Below are positions 48,955 to 61,020 of a stretch of 64,000 bases of DNA, piece by piece. The position numbers and the translations under genes were made by a program. The notes beneath the pieces are model-generated. The model did not search any database and was not told the DNA's origin. It worked only from the letters and a program-made list of their open reading frames with translations. Source of the DNA: Epinephelus fuscoguttatus (taxonomy: Eukaryota > Chordata > Actinopteri > Perciformes > Serranidae); the NCBI RefSeq assembly GCF_011397635.1, contig NC_064759.1, positions 12,544,428 to 12,608,427 of the forward strand, in the 5' to 3' direction. Position 1 is the stretch's first letter; the number at the start of each line of letters is the position of its first letter.

Positions 48955-49945
48955 TATTTAGCATTGGGGATTAACTGGTTACATGTGATTAAGATACAAA
49001 ATAACTAATTGTAAAAAAATTTTTAAAATAAATTACAGTTACAAATTAAAATATTGGTGATTTCAATGAGGTGCCATCAAAATATAGACTTCTAAGTAAA
49101 AAGTTTACTTGCAGAATTTAACATTCATTCTGTTGCCTTGCATCTTTTTGCAGTGTAGTAAAACCTTCTTTTTTCTGGACATTTTTCAGCTTTATTTCCC
49201 AGTTTAAAAAAATGTTAGAAAAGTTATCAAAAAAAAAAATAAATTTAACATGTCATATTATTTTGATGAAGCAATCAAAATACAATGAAACTTCGAATAA
49301 AAGCCCAATCCCTTTTACTACCCCAGTGTGGCTACACATTTTGACAAACAAATGCCTGTCTTAATTTGAAGCCTGGTCTGGTCACCAAGCAGTTTGTTCT
49401 TTTTCATAGAAGTTCTTCGGGTGTATAAAACCAGGTTGTTGGCTACCTCAAATTTTGCGTCCATTACTCGATTACTATAATCATATTCCCTTAGTGTGTA
49501 AGGATCCTCAGATCAAAAGACTCAAAAGGGCTTTTTCATAAAAAATTAATCCAAGTTATGAGTATTGTTTTAACAGGATAAAGTGGTGTTGTGTCGGTAT
49601 GCCGGGTGCCGTAACTCACTCTATCTTCTCTGTTGAAGCTAGATCAAATGAATGATTCATAATTAATGCATTATCTAAAGCCTAATTTTTACACAAATAA
49701 TATTCATACTGGTTTTAACAAACTATTTGATTGTATTTCTCATCTTAACTGAGCAGCAGTTCTGTCTGAGAGGAATTAAAGGCCTGTCTCAAATATAGGC
49801 CTGCTGATTTCAGTGATTTAGCAAATATTAGCCCAGGCTACTAACTGAAGTTTTAGGGTAGTTACATTATTTATTACATTTGTAACAGAGTAACTAGTAA
49901 TCTGTAACCTATTACATTTCTAAATTAAACTTCACCAACATATTG
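48955..49945. mobile_element. Element with GGTTACATGTGATTAA / GTAATCTGTAACC ends
   Basis: The left edge GGGATTAACTGGTTACATGT then GATTAAG and the right edge TAACTAGTAATCTGTAACCT then ATTACATTTC are the characteristic two ends of a fish repeat family. A related short piece lies at 15590-15720. Boundaries are approximate. Confidence 0.45.
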
Positions 49946-51049
49946 CTCTGATATGAGTCTGTCTTCAGCTGATGTATCAGTCATCCAGCTGTTTGTGAGG
50001 GTGTAGCACTAACACGTCTAATTAAAACAATCCAAGCTAAGTTGAGTCATTCATCATCACGTGGCGAATCCAGGGAACATAAGGTGCTGCTACAGGCCGC
50101 AACAAGTGTCACAGACAAGAAAAGGATTCAAAATTAAAATTTGAATATTTGAATATGAAAAGGGTATTTCGCTGGATAAACACAGACTGATAACAACAGA
50201 GGATGATGTCATTACATCATTACATCACACAGGAAAATGACCACAAACACATCAGGAGAATATTGAATTTGAATGATGATAAATGAGATCATGCAGCCCC
50301 GTTGTTACCATACGGTCATGACAAATGTGTAGCCTATTTATCCAATGGTGTTATTGTTCAAATAAATCAAATGTAATTGGATTCTCACAGGAGGTGGACC
50401 AAGTTAAAGAAGTGCCTGTTTAACCACATACACACAAAAACTCATAACATTGTATCAAAAACTCCCAGAGAAAAACAATACAGTACAAATGGAATACAAA
50501 CTGCACAGCTGGAGCTTCACCAGGATAACAGAGTGAGGTTTATAGGGAGAGACAGACAAAGGCTTTGTGTTCTCTGATTGGTCAGTCCTCTGGTCTCTCT
50601 CTCTCACGCACACACTCACACACACACCCTGAGGCAGGGTCACTAAGAAAGAGAGAGGCAGACAAGGTTAACAACGATTATTCAATACATATTTGTGTGG
50701 TTTCAGTGTTGGAGGTTGAAGAGTTATCTAACAGAAGGGAAATAAAACTAAAGGCCAGAAAAGCAAAATGTGCAGCAGCCAAGACACGAACCACGTTTAA
50801 CACGGTGACGATGTCATTGCTTTCTCTCGTCCTGGTTCAGACTAATTTGCATTTTCAGGCATTTGTTATTTACATGCAGTCAAATAAGTGACACGACAAC
50901 ATAAAAACAACCTATAAAAGCAGCTGTGGAAAGTATGACAGCCTCCTTTGAGTCTCAGGACACATCTTCATAATATAAAATGATACTTAATGACACTTAA
51001 CCACACTATGATTGTGTTTAACTTTTTCTCTTTCTACCGTCTCTGTTTG

Positions 51050-51050
<1 letters not shown>
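49946..51050. other. Intergenic DNA, nothing recognised
   Basis: No coding exon or clear repeat boundary. Short frames in both directions lack similarity to anything I know. Confidence 0.4.

Positions 51051-51110
<60 letters not shown>
51051..51110 (+). repeat. (CA)n microsatellite
   Basis: 30 CA units. Confidence 0.97.
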
Positions 51111-51114
<4 letters not shown>

Positions 51115-51589
51115 GCACACATTAATCATTACCTGTGCAACCAGGATACAGGTTAGTGAGACAGCATTTCACAACCTTGCGTCTGTTATGCCCCACGCCC
51201 TGACTGTGTGTGCAGAGTGTTGAGTGCGGAGCTTTCTGACATACTGATAGTGTTAATCACCAACCCGAAGGAACAATACGAGGTGTATGTGAGGTGGTGA
51301 TGTGTACAAGTGAAAACACGCTACTTGGCAAACACGCAAGCTTTCCTGAATGATCCTTAAAAGTTCCTGTTTGGTTACATTTTTGTTTTTGCAGCAGCAG
51401 TCTAGGAACGTTCCTACTCTGTTCTCAAAAGGTTATTTTTGTGACAGCATTTTTTATTTACAAACACTACATCTGATCAGGCTAGGACAACGGATGCTAG
51501 TTTGTCTACAATACTAAGCAAGCACAAGATGAAGATTGCATAACAATTTACCACTGTGAAAATAGATAGATACATGGATAGATAGATGC

Positions 51590-52640
51590 CTTAATTCTTC
51601 ATGGCATAGACGCAACAAGGTGCTGGAAACATTCCCCAGAGATTTTGGTCCATATTGACATGATAGCATCACACAGTTGCTGCAGAGTTGTCGGCTGCAC
51701 ATCCATGATGTGAATCTCCCGTTCCACCACATCCCAAAGGTGCTCTGTTGGATTGAGATCTGGTGACTATGGAGGCCATTGAGCTTTGTGACATGGCACG
51801 TTATCCTGCTGGAAGTAGCCATCAGAAGATGGGTACACTGTGGTCATAAAGGGATGGACACGGTCAGCAACAATACTCAGGTAGGCTGTGGTGTTTAAAC
51901 CATGCTCAGTTGGTACTAAGAAAATATCCCCCACACCATTACACCACCAGCAGCAGCCTGAACTGTTGATACAAGGCAGGATGGATCCATGCTTTCATGT
52001 TTACACCAAATTCTGACCCTATCATCTGAATGTGGCAGCAGAAATCCAGACTCATCAGACCAGGCAACGTTTTTCCAATCTTCTATTGTCCAGTTTTGGT
52101 GAGCCTGAGTGAACTGTAGCCTCAGTTTCCTGTTGTTAGCTGACAGGAGTGGCACCTGGTGTGGTCTTCTGCTGCTGTAGCCCATCTGCTTCAAGGTTGG
52201 ACGAGGTGTTGTTGGTTCAGAGATGCTCTTCTACAGACCTTGGCTGTAACCAGTGGTTATTTGAGTTCCTGTTGCCTTTCTATCATCTTGAACCAGTCTG
52301 GCCATTCTCCTCTGACCTCTGGCATCAACAAGGCATTTTCACCCAGAGAACTGCCGCTCACTGGATATTGTCTCTTTATCGGACCATCCTCTGTAAACCC
52401 TAGAGATGGTTGTGTGTGAAAATCCCAGTAAATACTCAGACCAGCCCATCTGGCACCAACAACCATGACACGTTCAAAGTCACTTAAATCACCTCTCTTC
52501 CCCTTTCTGATGCTCAGTTTGAGCTTCAGCAGGTCGTCTTGACCATGTCTACATGCCTAAATGCATTAAGTTGCTGCCAAGTGATTGGCTGATTAGCTAT
52601 TATAATGATCAGTTGAACAGGTGTACCTTATAAGTGGCTG
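51590..52640 (-). pseudogene. Degenerate Tc1/mariner transposase
   Basis: Read on the minus strand, pieces of a Tc1-like transposase follow in order: an N-terminal part (LGENALLMPEVRGEW, 52257-52430), the central QMGYSSRRPHQVPLLSANNR block (52130-52194), then HQNWTIEDWKNVAWSDES with the first catalytic Asp (near 52060), STVQAAAGGVMVWGIFS (51916-51970) and a shifted C-terminal part with CDAIM- and PRRI-like remnants (51600-51780). Stops and frameshifts separate the blocks, so it is dead. The outer sequence CAGGTGTACCTTATAAGTGG (52618-52637) resembles the usual terminus of this family. Confidence 0.85.
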
Positions 52641-52719
52641 CTAGCTGTAAAAGGACAGCACTGCATTAGTTTTGATGTATGAGGGACTATTTGCCGACCC
52701 TTTCTTATAGCTTGCCTAA

Positions 52720-53325
52720 AATTCTCTTCAGCTGGTTGCAACCAACTGAAACGCCAAGCGTGTAGGAAAAGTACAGTGATCGATGCGAAAACATGAAAAC
52801 ACAAAACACAAAAGGCCATATCTAAAGCCAGTGTCTGGTTTTTCTGTTCTGGGCCACTGTAGAAACAACACGTTGGTCTCTGTGCTCCGTATACACATAT
52901 AAACAGCTCATTTTCAGGTGACAGAAACACATTTCTTGATTTCAGCACACACAAGGACTCACATGCACTAACATGCACGCACGGCCAGACCATCTATTAC
53001 AACAAACCACAGAGAAACTCGGATTACAACACACACAGACAGAGTGTGACTTCATTCTCTGCTAAGGATGCCACTACTCCAAAATCTTTATATAGCAGAT
53101 ACTTGTTTGCTGCTGTCTCATGCTCTGAATGTCATATTTAGAACCTTTAAACCATAATGCCACGAAAGGGTGGCCCTATATAATAAGTACCTTTTCTCTT
53201 ATATTGTGAATGTATTTTTCTGATAATACTTATGCACTTTTACTTATAATGGAATGTATTTTAAATTGTGATAAGCCTATTTCTACTTTAAATTGAGGAT
53301 TTTAATACTTTTTCCACCACTGCCC
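52720..53325. repeat. Mosaic of degenerate MITE fragments
   Basis: Three pieces: 52735-52930 resembles the interior of the TTAA MITE at 22970-23311 (CAACCAACTGAAAC, AAAGCCAGTGTCTGG); 53070-53140 resembles the end of 27616-28075 (ATCTTTATATAGCAGATACT); and 53160-53325 is the right end of the 46675-type repeat (TTTAATACTTTTTCCACCAC). Confidence 0.5.
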
Positions 53326-53399
53326 ACATGAATAACATAAGCTAGTTGATCATGCTTACACTGAATGGTCATCAAGGACGATTTATTTCATTAGATTTT

Positions 53400-54472
53400 T
53401 CTCAGTTAAACTCAAAGTGTGTACATTATTGACAAGTTATTGTATACAAACACCTTTTTTATTTTTATAATTTAAGTTAAACTCAAAGTGTGTACATTAT
53501 TGACAAGTTATTGTATACAAACAACACTTTTAGTTATTTATTTATTTAGGTTAAACCCAAAGTGTTTACATCATTGACAAGTTACTGTGTAAAAGCGACC
53601 CACTTTTTATTGTTTTTTTTTTTATTTAAGTTCAACTCAAAGTGTGTACATTATTGACAAGTTACTGTACACAAACAACCCACTTTATTATTTAAAAAAT
53701 ATATATTTAAAAATATATATTAATTTAATTTAAAGTGTGAACATTAGACATGTTACTGTGTACTAACAACCCACTTTTTTATTTTTATTTTTCAAAATTT
53801 AAATTAAACTCAGTGTGTGCAATATCGACAAGTTGTTGTATCCAAACAGCCAACTTTAATTTTTTTTAATTTAAGTTAAACTCAAATTATGTGCATTATT
53901 TTCAAGTTACTGTATACAAACAATCCACTTTCTTAATTTTTAAATTTAAGTTAAAGTGTGTACATTATTGACATGTTACTGTATACAAACAACCCAGTTT
54001 TTCATTCATTCATCTTCTAACCGCTTCATCCTCTTGAGGGTCGCGGGGGGGCTGGAGCCTATCCCAGCTACATCGGGCGAGAGGCAGGGTACACCCTGGA
54101 CAGGTCGCCAGACTATCGCAGGGCTGACACATAGAGACAAACAACCATTCACGCTCACATTCACACCTATGGACAATTTAGAGTTATCAATTAACCTAGT
54201 CCCCAGTCTGCATGTCTTTGGACTGTGGGAGGAAGCCGGAGTGCCCGGAGAGAACCCACGCTGACACGGGGAGAACATGCAAACTCCGCACAGAAGGGCT
54301 CCCACACCCGGGATTGAACCGGCAACCCTCTTGCTGTGAGGCGACAGTGCTAACCACCACACCACCGTGCCGCCCCAGTTTTTCATTACTTAATTTAAAT
54401 TAAACTCAAAGTGTGTACATTATTGACAAATTATTGTACACATACCCTCTTATTTTTTTATTTTAATTTTTT
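53400..54472. repeat. 75-bp satellite array interrupted by a SINE
   Basis: Nine diverged tandem units of about 70-90 bp, each with AAGTTAAACTCAAAGTGTGT, then ACATTATTGACAAGTTAC, TGTATACAAACAACCCACTT and a variable A/T spacer. Unit starts fall near 53403, 53475, 53550, 53628, 53720, 53801, 53873, 53948 and 54395. Unit 8 is split by the SINE at 54007-54374. Confidence 0.85.
54007..54374 (-). mobile_element. SINE-like retroposon (GGGCGGCACGGTGG family), copy 2
   Basis: Reversed relative to copy 1 at 23691. Read on the minus strand it starts GGCGGCACGGTGGTGTGGTG, has TGGTTAGCACTG and GGTTCAATCCCG boxes, and ends AAGCGGTTAGAAGATGAATG. A 13-bp perfect target duplication, CCAGTTTTTCATT, flanks it (53994-54006 and 54375-54387), formed from satellite sequence. 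Confidence 0.85.
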
Positions 54473-55061
54473 CAGAAAAGTAAGTTGGTTCAGAGCTTTG
54501 TATTTATTTTCTTTGTGCCATAAACAAACTGCATTATGGCAGACAAACATTCTTGCCACCGAAAAAGAAACTGAACAATGTCAACATGACGTGAAGCAGA
54601 GCAGAGCAGGCGGCAGAGGAGACGCTGGATAGCTTTAAATACATCACTTTATCACTATTTAGTCAGTGATTTCTTACATTGCCTTATAATTACAATAAAT
54701 GTCTCTTGAACCTGGCCGGCAGAAAATATTTGCATTATAACACAATCTGTTCATTACAAAAGCATGTTGCACCAACATACTCACACACACAAAAAACCCC
54801 ACAAATGCCAACATCAAAATGTAACTTCATTCTTCATTTTGTTGCATAAAAACAAATAACAGATGAAATAAACATCCCAATAAGGGAACTGAGCAGTTCT
54901 TCTTGAGGCTCCTACCTGTACAAGTACCACACGTGACATCGACCCAGTAAAGCAACGTGCTAGAATCTGGTTGCAAAATATCAAAAATGGTTTTTGTTTT
55001 GTCTTTTTTTTTTTTTTAACAGAGGAAGAGTTGTAGAGTCAAAAACACAGGTTGTAATACC

Positions 55062-57567
55062 TTATCGCTTCTTAGGAGCCTCTGCCTTTGCTTCTTCGTT
55101 TTTAGGGGCCTCTGCCTTTGCTTCTTCTTTTTTAGGGGCCTCTGCCTTTGCTTCCTCTTGTTTCGGGGCCTCTGCCTTTGCTTCTTCTTGTTTCGGGGCC
55201 TCTGCCTTTGCTTCCTCTTGTTTCGGGGCCTCTGCCTTTGCTTCTTCTTGTTTCGGGGCCTCAGCCTTTGCTTCCTCTTGTTTTGGGGCCTCTGCCTTCG
55301 CTTCTTCTTGTTTCGGGGCCTCTGCTTTAGGCTCCTCTGGTTTAGGGGCCTCTGCCTTTGGGTCCTCTTGTTTAGGGGCTTCTGCTTTAGGCTCCTCTTG
55401 TTTCGGGGCCTCTGCCTTTGGCTCCTCTTGTTTAGAGGCCTCTGCAGCTACTTCCTTGCTACACAGCTTGCTTCATGACAAAGTTCAACAATAGACAATG
55501 TGGTGAATGCATACAGTAGTTATGATTATGGATGTTTGAGTGCAGAAATTATTTTATATTTCTATGTACATATATATCTTTATAAGTATTTCCCATACCT
55601 TACTTCTTCAGGTGCTCCAGCTTTCAAGAAGCCACACACTCCACTCGGTGCTGCTAGCTGCTGTTTCAGTGTTTCCACTTCTGCTGTCCAGCCGGTCTTC
55701 TCCTTGTCATTGTCAGCTGTAGGTATTATTATATGGGAATTATAAAATTAAAGCAAGGTTAAGATCAATATTTGGTGCAATCAATATTTTTTGATTGGAA
55801 AAGAAGCAAACTTTAATACATTTGTATCAGCACAATAAAAGCAGGAAGAGCTGCCTTGTGTCTTCTCTCATTATTTTACACACTTAAACTATTGAGGATC
55901 ATAAATCGACACCTACCTTGGAGATGACTGAGATCGGCCTCGAGTGCTGCCAGCTCATCTCTGGCAGATTTCTACAACAGGAAAAACAAATGTCAGCGAC
56001 ACAAACCTGAGTTTGCTGGAGAAAATAATCTGCTCTGCACAGACTAACATCCTGCATCTATACTGCACATCTTTAGCTTTGATGCAGCCACTTCCTTGGG
56101 ACTCCCACTGTAAATATTTGAATAAGTCTGTCATGATATTTCCTGGAACTGCACACATCACAGTTTTGGCATTGTGCTACCTGGTCAAGTTTAGTGATAT
56201 ACTTCATATCTTCCTCTTATTTGGCATGATGTGCCCTAAAAGATTATTTTTCTATCACTGCACTTTGAAGCCACAAGATCAGTGGTCCAAAAGTGGGTCA
56301 TGGGCCCATTCTGAATGAACCACAAATGACCAGCAAACATGTCAAGTTAGTAAAAAAAAACGCACTTTATTTTTAAGTACAGTGAATTCCAGCACAGAGC
56401 TTTTATTTTGAAGTGCCATTTTCTGCCGCAGAGAGAGTGACTAACCGGCAGCTACTTGACAGAGACAGCAAACAACAACATGGCTAAACCCAAGTGTGAC
56501 GTTGTATGTATTAAAGTGTGGGACCTTGAACTAATGACTAAGAAGCAATCTGGACACTGTGGCTGGACCAGTGAGGAGCCACTGCACCAGATCAGCTTTG
56601 CAGAGTTGGTTTATTATGTAAAATGAATGTATTGCAAACCACAGAGCTACTTTCCCTTCCTCCAGAGCTATCATCTAGCTACTTCACCATGACAGAGAGC
56701 ATTACTTTAGACATTTTCAGGCATGTATTGCCTTTATAAGCAGTTTGGTGTTTAGAAATATGAGCAAAAATGACATACTTCAGCACAGGAGCACTTGGAG
56801 GCAGAGACAGATCATGTTTCTCACCGACTATATAGATGTTTTTTGCCAAAATAATAAAACAAAATGTTTTAAAGCGATGTCCACTCATGTATGTGGTATT
56901 ATGGCAAAATAATTGACAGTCTTGAAATAATAAAATAAAGGAAACTGGCCTGTGATCCTGTAAAGTCTAAGGCCTCCCATGTATCCAAGCAGGGACAGTG
57001 GATTATTTTACACTCCTGCCTGTAGGCCTGTTGACAGTCCCTGCTCTGATAGTGAGAAGCCTGATTATCTGGCTGGTGGTGATTTTATGCATTCATATCG
57101 GAACCAGGTGAAACAGGTTGTGTGTGTTTTTGTGCATACACTTGACGTGATGTGAGCCACCCATCCCCCTTTAATCTGTGCTGTCATTTCCCCTTTAAAA
57201 CTGGCTCTCAATCCAACATAACTTTCACATTTACTCATGCTCTCCCTGCTTGCATCTGTCAGTGTCTGCCCACCTGATCACCCGTGCAGACGTCCACGTC
57301 GCCCTTCGCCTTGTCTGCTCGGGTCTGGAGCTTGATCACTTCCTCCGCCAGCGCCTTCTCCTCACTCCGTGTCTTCTCCAGAAGGTTCTGCTGCTGCGCC
57401 TTCTCGCCCTCGTACTCCTGCAGCACATCATAGGTCACCCGCAGCTTGATATCCTGAAACCTTTTCCGTCTGTCCTCTTTGTCCTGCTCCTTTTGCCGTA
57501 ATTTCATGACCCCCATCAGAGCCACAGACGTCATGATCACCACAGGTAGCACCAGCTGCACCTTCAT
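55062..57567 (-). CDS. Membrane-anchored coiled-coil protein with decapeptide-repeat tail
   Basis: Exons 57274-57567, 55917-55971, 55599-55716 and 55062-55458 join in frame (864 nt, 287 residues). Residues 4-21 are a hydrophobic signal-anchor (VQLVLPVVIMTSVALMGV), followed at once by a Lys/Arg/Glu-rich segment predicted to form a long coiled coil (about 25-150). A cysteine in VDVCTGD and the block GVCGFLKAGAPE are visible. The tail (about 160-284) is 12 units of the type AEAPKQEEAK ending in KKR. I expect a single-pass protein with a disordered, strongly charged tail. The family is not named here; it is a paralogue of the gene starting at 61289. Exon 3/4 junction: AAG-GTATGG with TAG-CAAGGAAG is chosen because it makes exon 3 118 bp, as in the paralogue; the acceptor has a weak pyrimidine tract. 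Confidence 0.8.
55081..55440 (-). repeat. Coding minisatellite, 12 x 30 bp
   Basis: Twelve 30-bp units in perfect register with no indels. The six central units (55141-55320) alternate CTTCCTCTTG and CTTCTTCTTG variants, making three 60-bp dimers, so recent growth was by dimer. The protein-N-terminal four units read EEPK or EDPK; the remaining eight read EEAK. Confidence 0.97.
56280..56584 (-). mobile_element. hAT-type MITE, copy 3 of 3 (inverted)
   Basis: CAGTGGTCCAAAAGTGGGTC at the left and CCAGTGAGGAGCCACTG at the right, with the interior AACAACATGGCTAAACCCAA matching the complement of the other two copies. Flanking 8-mers CACAAGAT (56272-56279) and CACCAGAT (56585-56592) differ at one base. 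It lies in the first intron of the coiled-coil gene. Confidence 0.8.
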
Positions 57568-58008
57568 GCTTTAACCCGGAGCGGAGAGCCTTCTTTGCGC
57601 GCGGTGTACGTCCTTAGTGATGGAGGTGTGGGGCGAGTGCTCTGCCTGAACACAAGGTTGCTTTTACTGTCGCCCTGGTTACAAGTCTTTACGGATCACG
57701 AAATAAAAACCAATCAACCTAAAGGGCTGGCTCACCTGTGCTGTGACCGGGCATTCATTAATGTGCGTCGGATCTGAGCTGCGCAGCATTCCCCCAGAGT
57801 GTCATCACAAACACGCCCTCTTCCTGTATGGTAGCCTATCTGACAGGTAGGCCCTGCTCTCACCTGTACTGTCCTGCGCACCTTGATCTGACTTCATTAC
57901 ACCATTAACAAGTCCAATGTGGCTGCAGATAAGCTGTGTGTCTGTTGACAGAGAGGACAAACTGGAGCTGAAAGGAAATGCATTTACCCAGTGTAATCAC
58001 TTATTTTA
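57568..58008. promoter_or_regulatory. Upstream region of the minus-strand coiled-coil gene
   Basis: The roughly 40 bases before the ATG are GC-rich (GGAGCGGAGAGCC, then TTTGCGCGCGGTG), suggesting a CpG-type promoter. No TATA box is evident close by. Beyond 57800 no feature was recognised. Confidence 0.35.
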
Positions 58009-58890
58009 ACACTGAATACAACTCCATATAACTTCAATGTATTTACTCTGACTCATAAGGATGTGTTGTTAAATATAAAGCAATCTGATATTGATATTTA
58101 ACTTTATTGGCAGACAGTTTGGAGGAGGTATTCAGATTTTCTTTTTAAGTAAAAGAAGCTGTAGCCTGACCATGGATGAATTACTGAATGGGCCCAAAGA
58201 TTCAGGGGGCCTTCACCTGCAAATTGTCACTTAAATTAACACATACCAACCAGGAAGAGATTCAAAATGACCACAGAGATACAAATAGACTGCAAAGAGA
58301 CACAAAATAACTTCAAAGAAGTGAAAATGACTACAAAGAGACACAAAATTACTATACAGCAACACAAAGCAACCAAAAAGACATGCTGAAATTTGAACAC
58401 TGAATACAACATTATATAACGCCACTATATTTACTCTGACTCATACAAGGATATGTGGTTGAATATAAAGCAGTCTGATATTAATGTTTAACTTCACTGG
58501 CAGACAGTAAAAGTTTTACAGTAAAAGTAGCACGGTCTAATCATGGAAAGATTACTGAATGGGCCAACTGGACACAAGTCCAAGGCCAAAAGTTTCAGGG
58601 GCCTCCCTCACCCTGAGCCCGCAAAATGTCACTCAAATTATCATGTGTCAACTAGCAAGACTTGACGTGACGGCAAAGAGACACAAAAAGTCAACAAAGA
58701 GATGCAAAGAGACATAAAATAACCACAAGAGAGCAAAAAAAACAAAACAAAAAAAGACACAAAATCAGCTCAAAGAGACTCATAATGACTACAAAGAACA
58801 CAAAACAAACACAAGAAGACACAAAATGGCCACAAACAGACAAACAACAACAACAACAACAACCAAAGCGGCAAAACCACTACAAAGTCT
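58009..58890. repeat. Composite repeat, two head-plus-array units
   Basis: Two tandem units of about 387 bp start at 58009 and 58396 (AACACTGAATACAACTCCAT and AACACTGAATACAACATTAT). Each has ACTCTGACTCATA, GATATT(G/A)AT and GATTACTGAATGGGCC-type blocks, then a run of short CACAAAATGAC/CACAAAGAGA motifs. The second array extends to about 58880 and ends in an AACAAC run. Confidence 0.8.
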
Positions 58891-59149
58891 AAAACTCAAC
58901 ATGTAAATTAAGCTGTCAAATAAATGAAGTAGAGTAACAAGAGAGGCAGCAGAAAATTAACATATGGAAGTGGGGGTTTGGGGTCCTTTTTTGGGCATCA
59001 AACATTTGATGTCCTGCATTTTGATGAATGTCTCTGCATTGGTTTGTGGTGTAAATGTCTTTATGGTCCTGAAAATAGAAGTCTTCTGCTACTTTCATGC
59101 TTTTATTGGGGGTAGTGGCAAGTTCCAGGGCTGAAAACCGAGAACAACT

Positions 59150-59440
59150 TGGAGGTGCCAAAAACTACAGTTCCCCAAATGGGCACTTGAGGCCGACCCC
59201 CAACTTTACAGCTGAAATAAACATGTTTACATCCCGGCATGAAAAACAGTTTTGGTCTCTATAGCTAACTTCAACATTCATGACAACTGTGTGGGGACGA
59301 ATTTTGATATAACTCACATATTTGCATTTGATCAGGCCTTGAGTTTACCTGCCTGCGTGGCAGATCCACCCTTCACTCCTCCACAGCTCCACCCTCTTAT
59401 CCAAACTTGGTTACTACTGGCTCCAAAAAACTAAGATGGG
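59150..59440. repeat. Dispersed repeat (CAGTTCCCCAAATGGGCACT type)
   Basis: AACTACAGTTCCCCAAATGG then GCACTTGAGGC, followed by ACATGTTTACATCCCGGCAT and CTACTGGCTCCAAAA, looks like a fish interspersed repeat. No inverted ends were resolved. Confidence 0.4.
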
Positions 59441-60034
59441 TACTTGAAGTTCACAAACCAATGGATGATGCCACTGTGGCTACATCCATTATTTTATATG
59501 GTCTATGAGGAGGACATGTACCCTGCATCCCCCCAACATCTACGCATATGTAGATAAAATATAAGTATCTCCATGTTGAAGTTAATTGTAAATTTCCATC
59601 ACAGTTTAGAGAAACAGTAACAGGTCAGAAATGATAACACATAAAAGAGCACATAAAATAGTTTAAGCCTTTTTATGTCATTCAAGAACAAAGATTTTAA
59701 GTTTGAGTTTAAGTGTCTTGTTTGTGTTGTTTTAAGTCATCCCCTGCATTACAATCTGATGTTTTGTCTGTGCCTCAGCAGCAGGTTTCCACCCATATTG
59801 TTTTACGATAGAAGTCTGATACAGACTCTTTTGTACTGAAGCTGCTGTTCGACAATATTTTGCACAATGTTCAGTATCTTAAAATACGACCATAGAAATT
59901 GCTTAATGTTATTTCAGGGAGTTGTTTTCTGGTCAGAGTGGAAAAGCGTCTAAGGCAGTATTTTACATGCTCACTGTTTAAATTGCTCCTGAAACCTCTC
60001 AGTCTTCACATGTGCATCATAATTAGGTGTGCAA

Positions 60035-60115
60035 AGTCATCCAGAGGGCTGGGTTGGACCCCTTGGTGGGCCGGTCCTGGCCCCATGGGCTATATGTTTG
60101 ACACCCCTGCTCTAG
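60035..60115. repeat. Dispersed repeat end (GGGTTGGACCCCTTGGTGGG)
   Basis: GGGTTGGACCCCTTGGTGGG then CCGGTCCTGGCC and TTTGACACCCCTGC matches a widespread hAT-like fish repeat terminus. Confidence 0.55.
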
Positions 60116-60169
60116 AGTATCTTAACCTGCTATCTCAATAGCTTCCACTTTAGTGGATTTAGTGGAAGG

Positions 60170-60725
60170 TACAGAATGACTACACAGTGGCACAAAGTGA
60201 TGAAAAAATCCACAAAATTACCTTAAAGAGACTTAAAATGCCCTAAAAGACACACAAACTGACCTCAAAGTAATGCAAACTATTACAAAATGACACAAAA
60301 CAACCACAAGGAGACACAAAATGACTATAAAAAGACACAAAACAACCACGAGGAGACACAAAAATGACACAAACCAACCATAAGGAGACACAAGGAGACA
60401 CAAAATGACTTCAAAAAGACAAAAAAAAAACAACCATAAGTAGACACAAAACAACCACGAGGAGACACAAAATGACACAAACCAACCATGAAGGGACACA
60501 AAAAGACACAAAGCAACCACGAGGAGACACAAAATGACACAAAACAACCATGAGGAGACATAAAATAACACAAAGCAACCACAAGGAGACACAAAATGAC
60601 TACAAAGTGACCAAAAGAGACACCAAATTACCTCAAGGGACTTAAAATTACCTCAGAGACACAAAATGAAGTCAAAGAGATGCAAAAACACAAAACAACC
60701 ACAAGGAGACACAAAATGACCTCAG
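60170..60725. repeat. Degenerate minisatellite, CACAAAATGAC motif
   Basis: Short imperfect units (GAGACACAAAATGACTACAA, AACAACCACAAGGAGACACA) repeated for about 550 bp. Same motif as at 58255-58880 and 62525-64000. It makes long open frames on the minus strand (Cys/Val/Leu/Trp-rich) that are by-products of the repeat. Confidence 0.85.
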
Positions 60726-60938
60726 CTCCAGATTGTAATGCAGGGGATGAGTTACCTGCTTCCCCATTAGCTTCCACTTCAGTCACATGTAATGAAAGTT
60801 GAGTAGTAGACTGACTCAATGTGGAAGAACAAAGACACAGTGTTGAATTTGCGCATGAGTTTTCTTACTTCTTTGTTTGTTAAATGGATGAACGTTTTCA
60901 GAATGAAAGAAACATTTGAAGGGGTTGATATTTATAGG

Positions 60939-61020
60939 TTATTATGCAGTGGTTTTACTGGTCCAGCCCAGTTGAGATCAAATTGGGTTGTATAATGTGT
61001 GGCCCCTGAACAACAGAGTT
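60939..61020. repeat. Dispersed repeat end, second copy
   Basis: GCAGTGGTTTTACTGGTCCA then GCCCAGTTGAGATCAAATTG matches 43738-43830. Confidence 0.5.

Noticed and set aside
54006-54386. 126-codon minus-strand frame similar to one at 23677-24001
   Set aside because: The similarity arises because both lie in the same SINE-like repeat, not because they share a gene.
55148-55478. Plus-strand frames with Leu/Pro- or Phe/Leu/Arg-rich repeats
   Set aside because: They are antisense readings of the 30-bp repeat; the minus-strand frame is joined by valid splice sites to upstream exons and matches the paralogue.
60233-60594. Long minus-strand frames rich in Cys, Val, Leu and Trp (also near 62503-63565)
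   Set aside because: They are readings of the CACAAAATGAC minisatellite, with the same short motif in every frame, no splice context and no start or domain logic.
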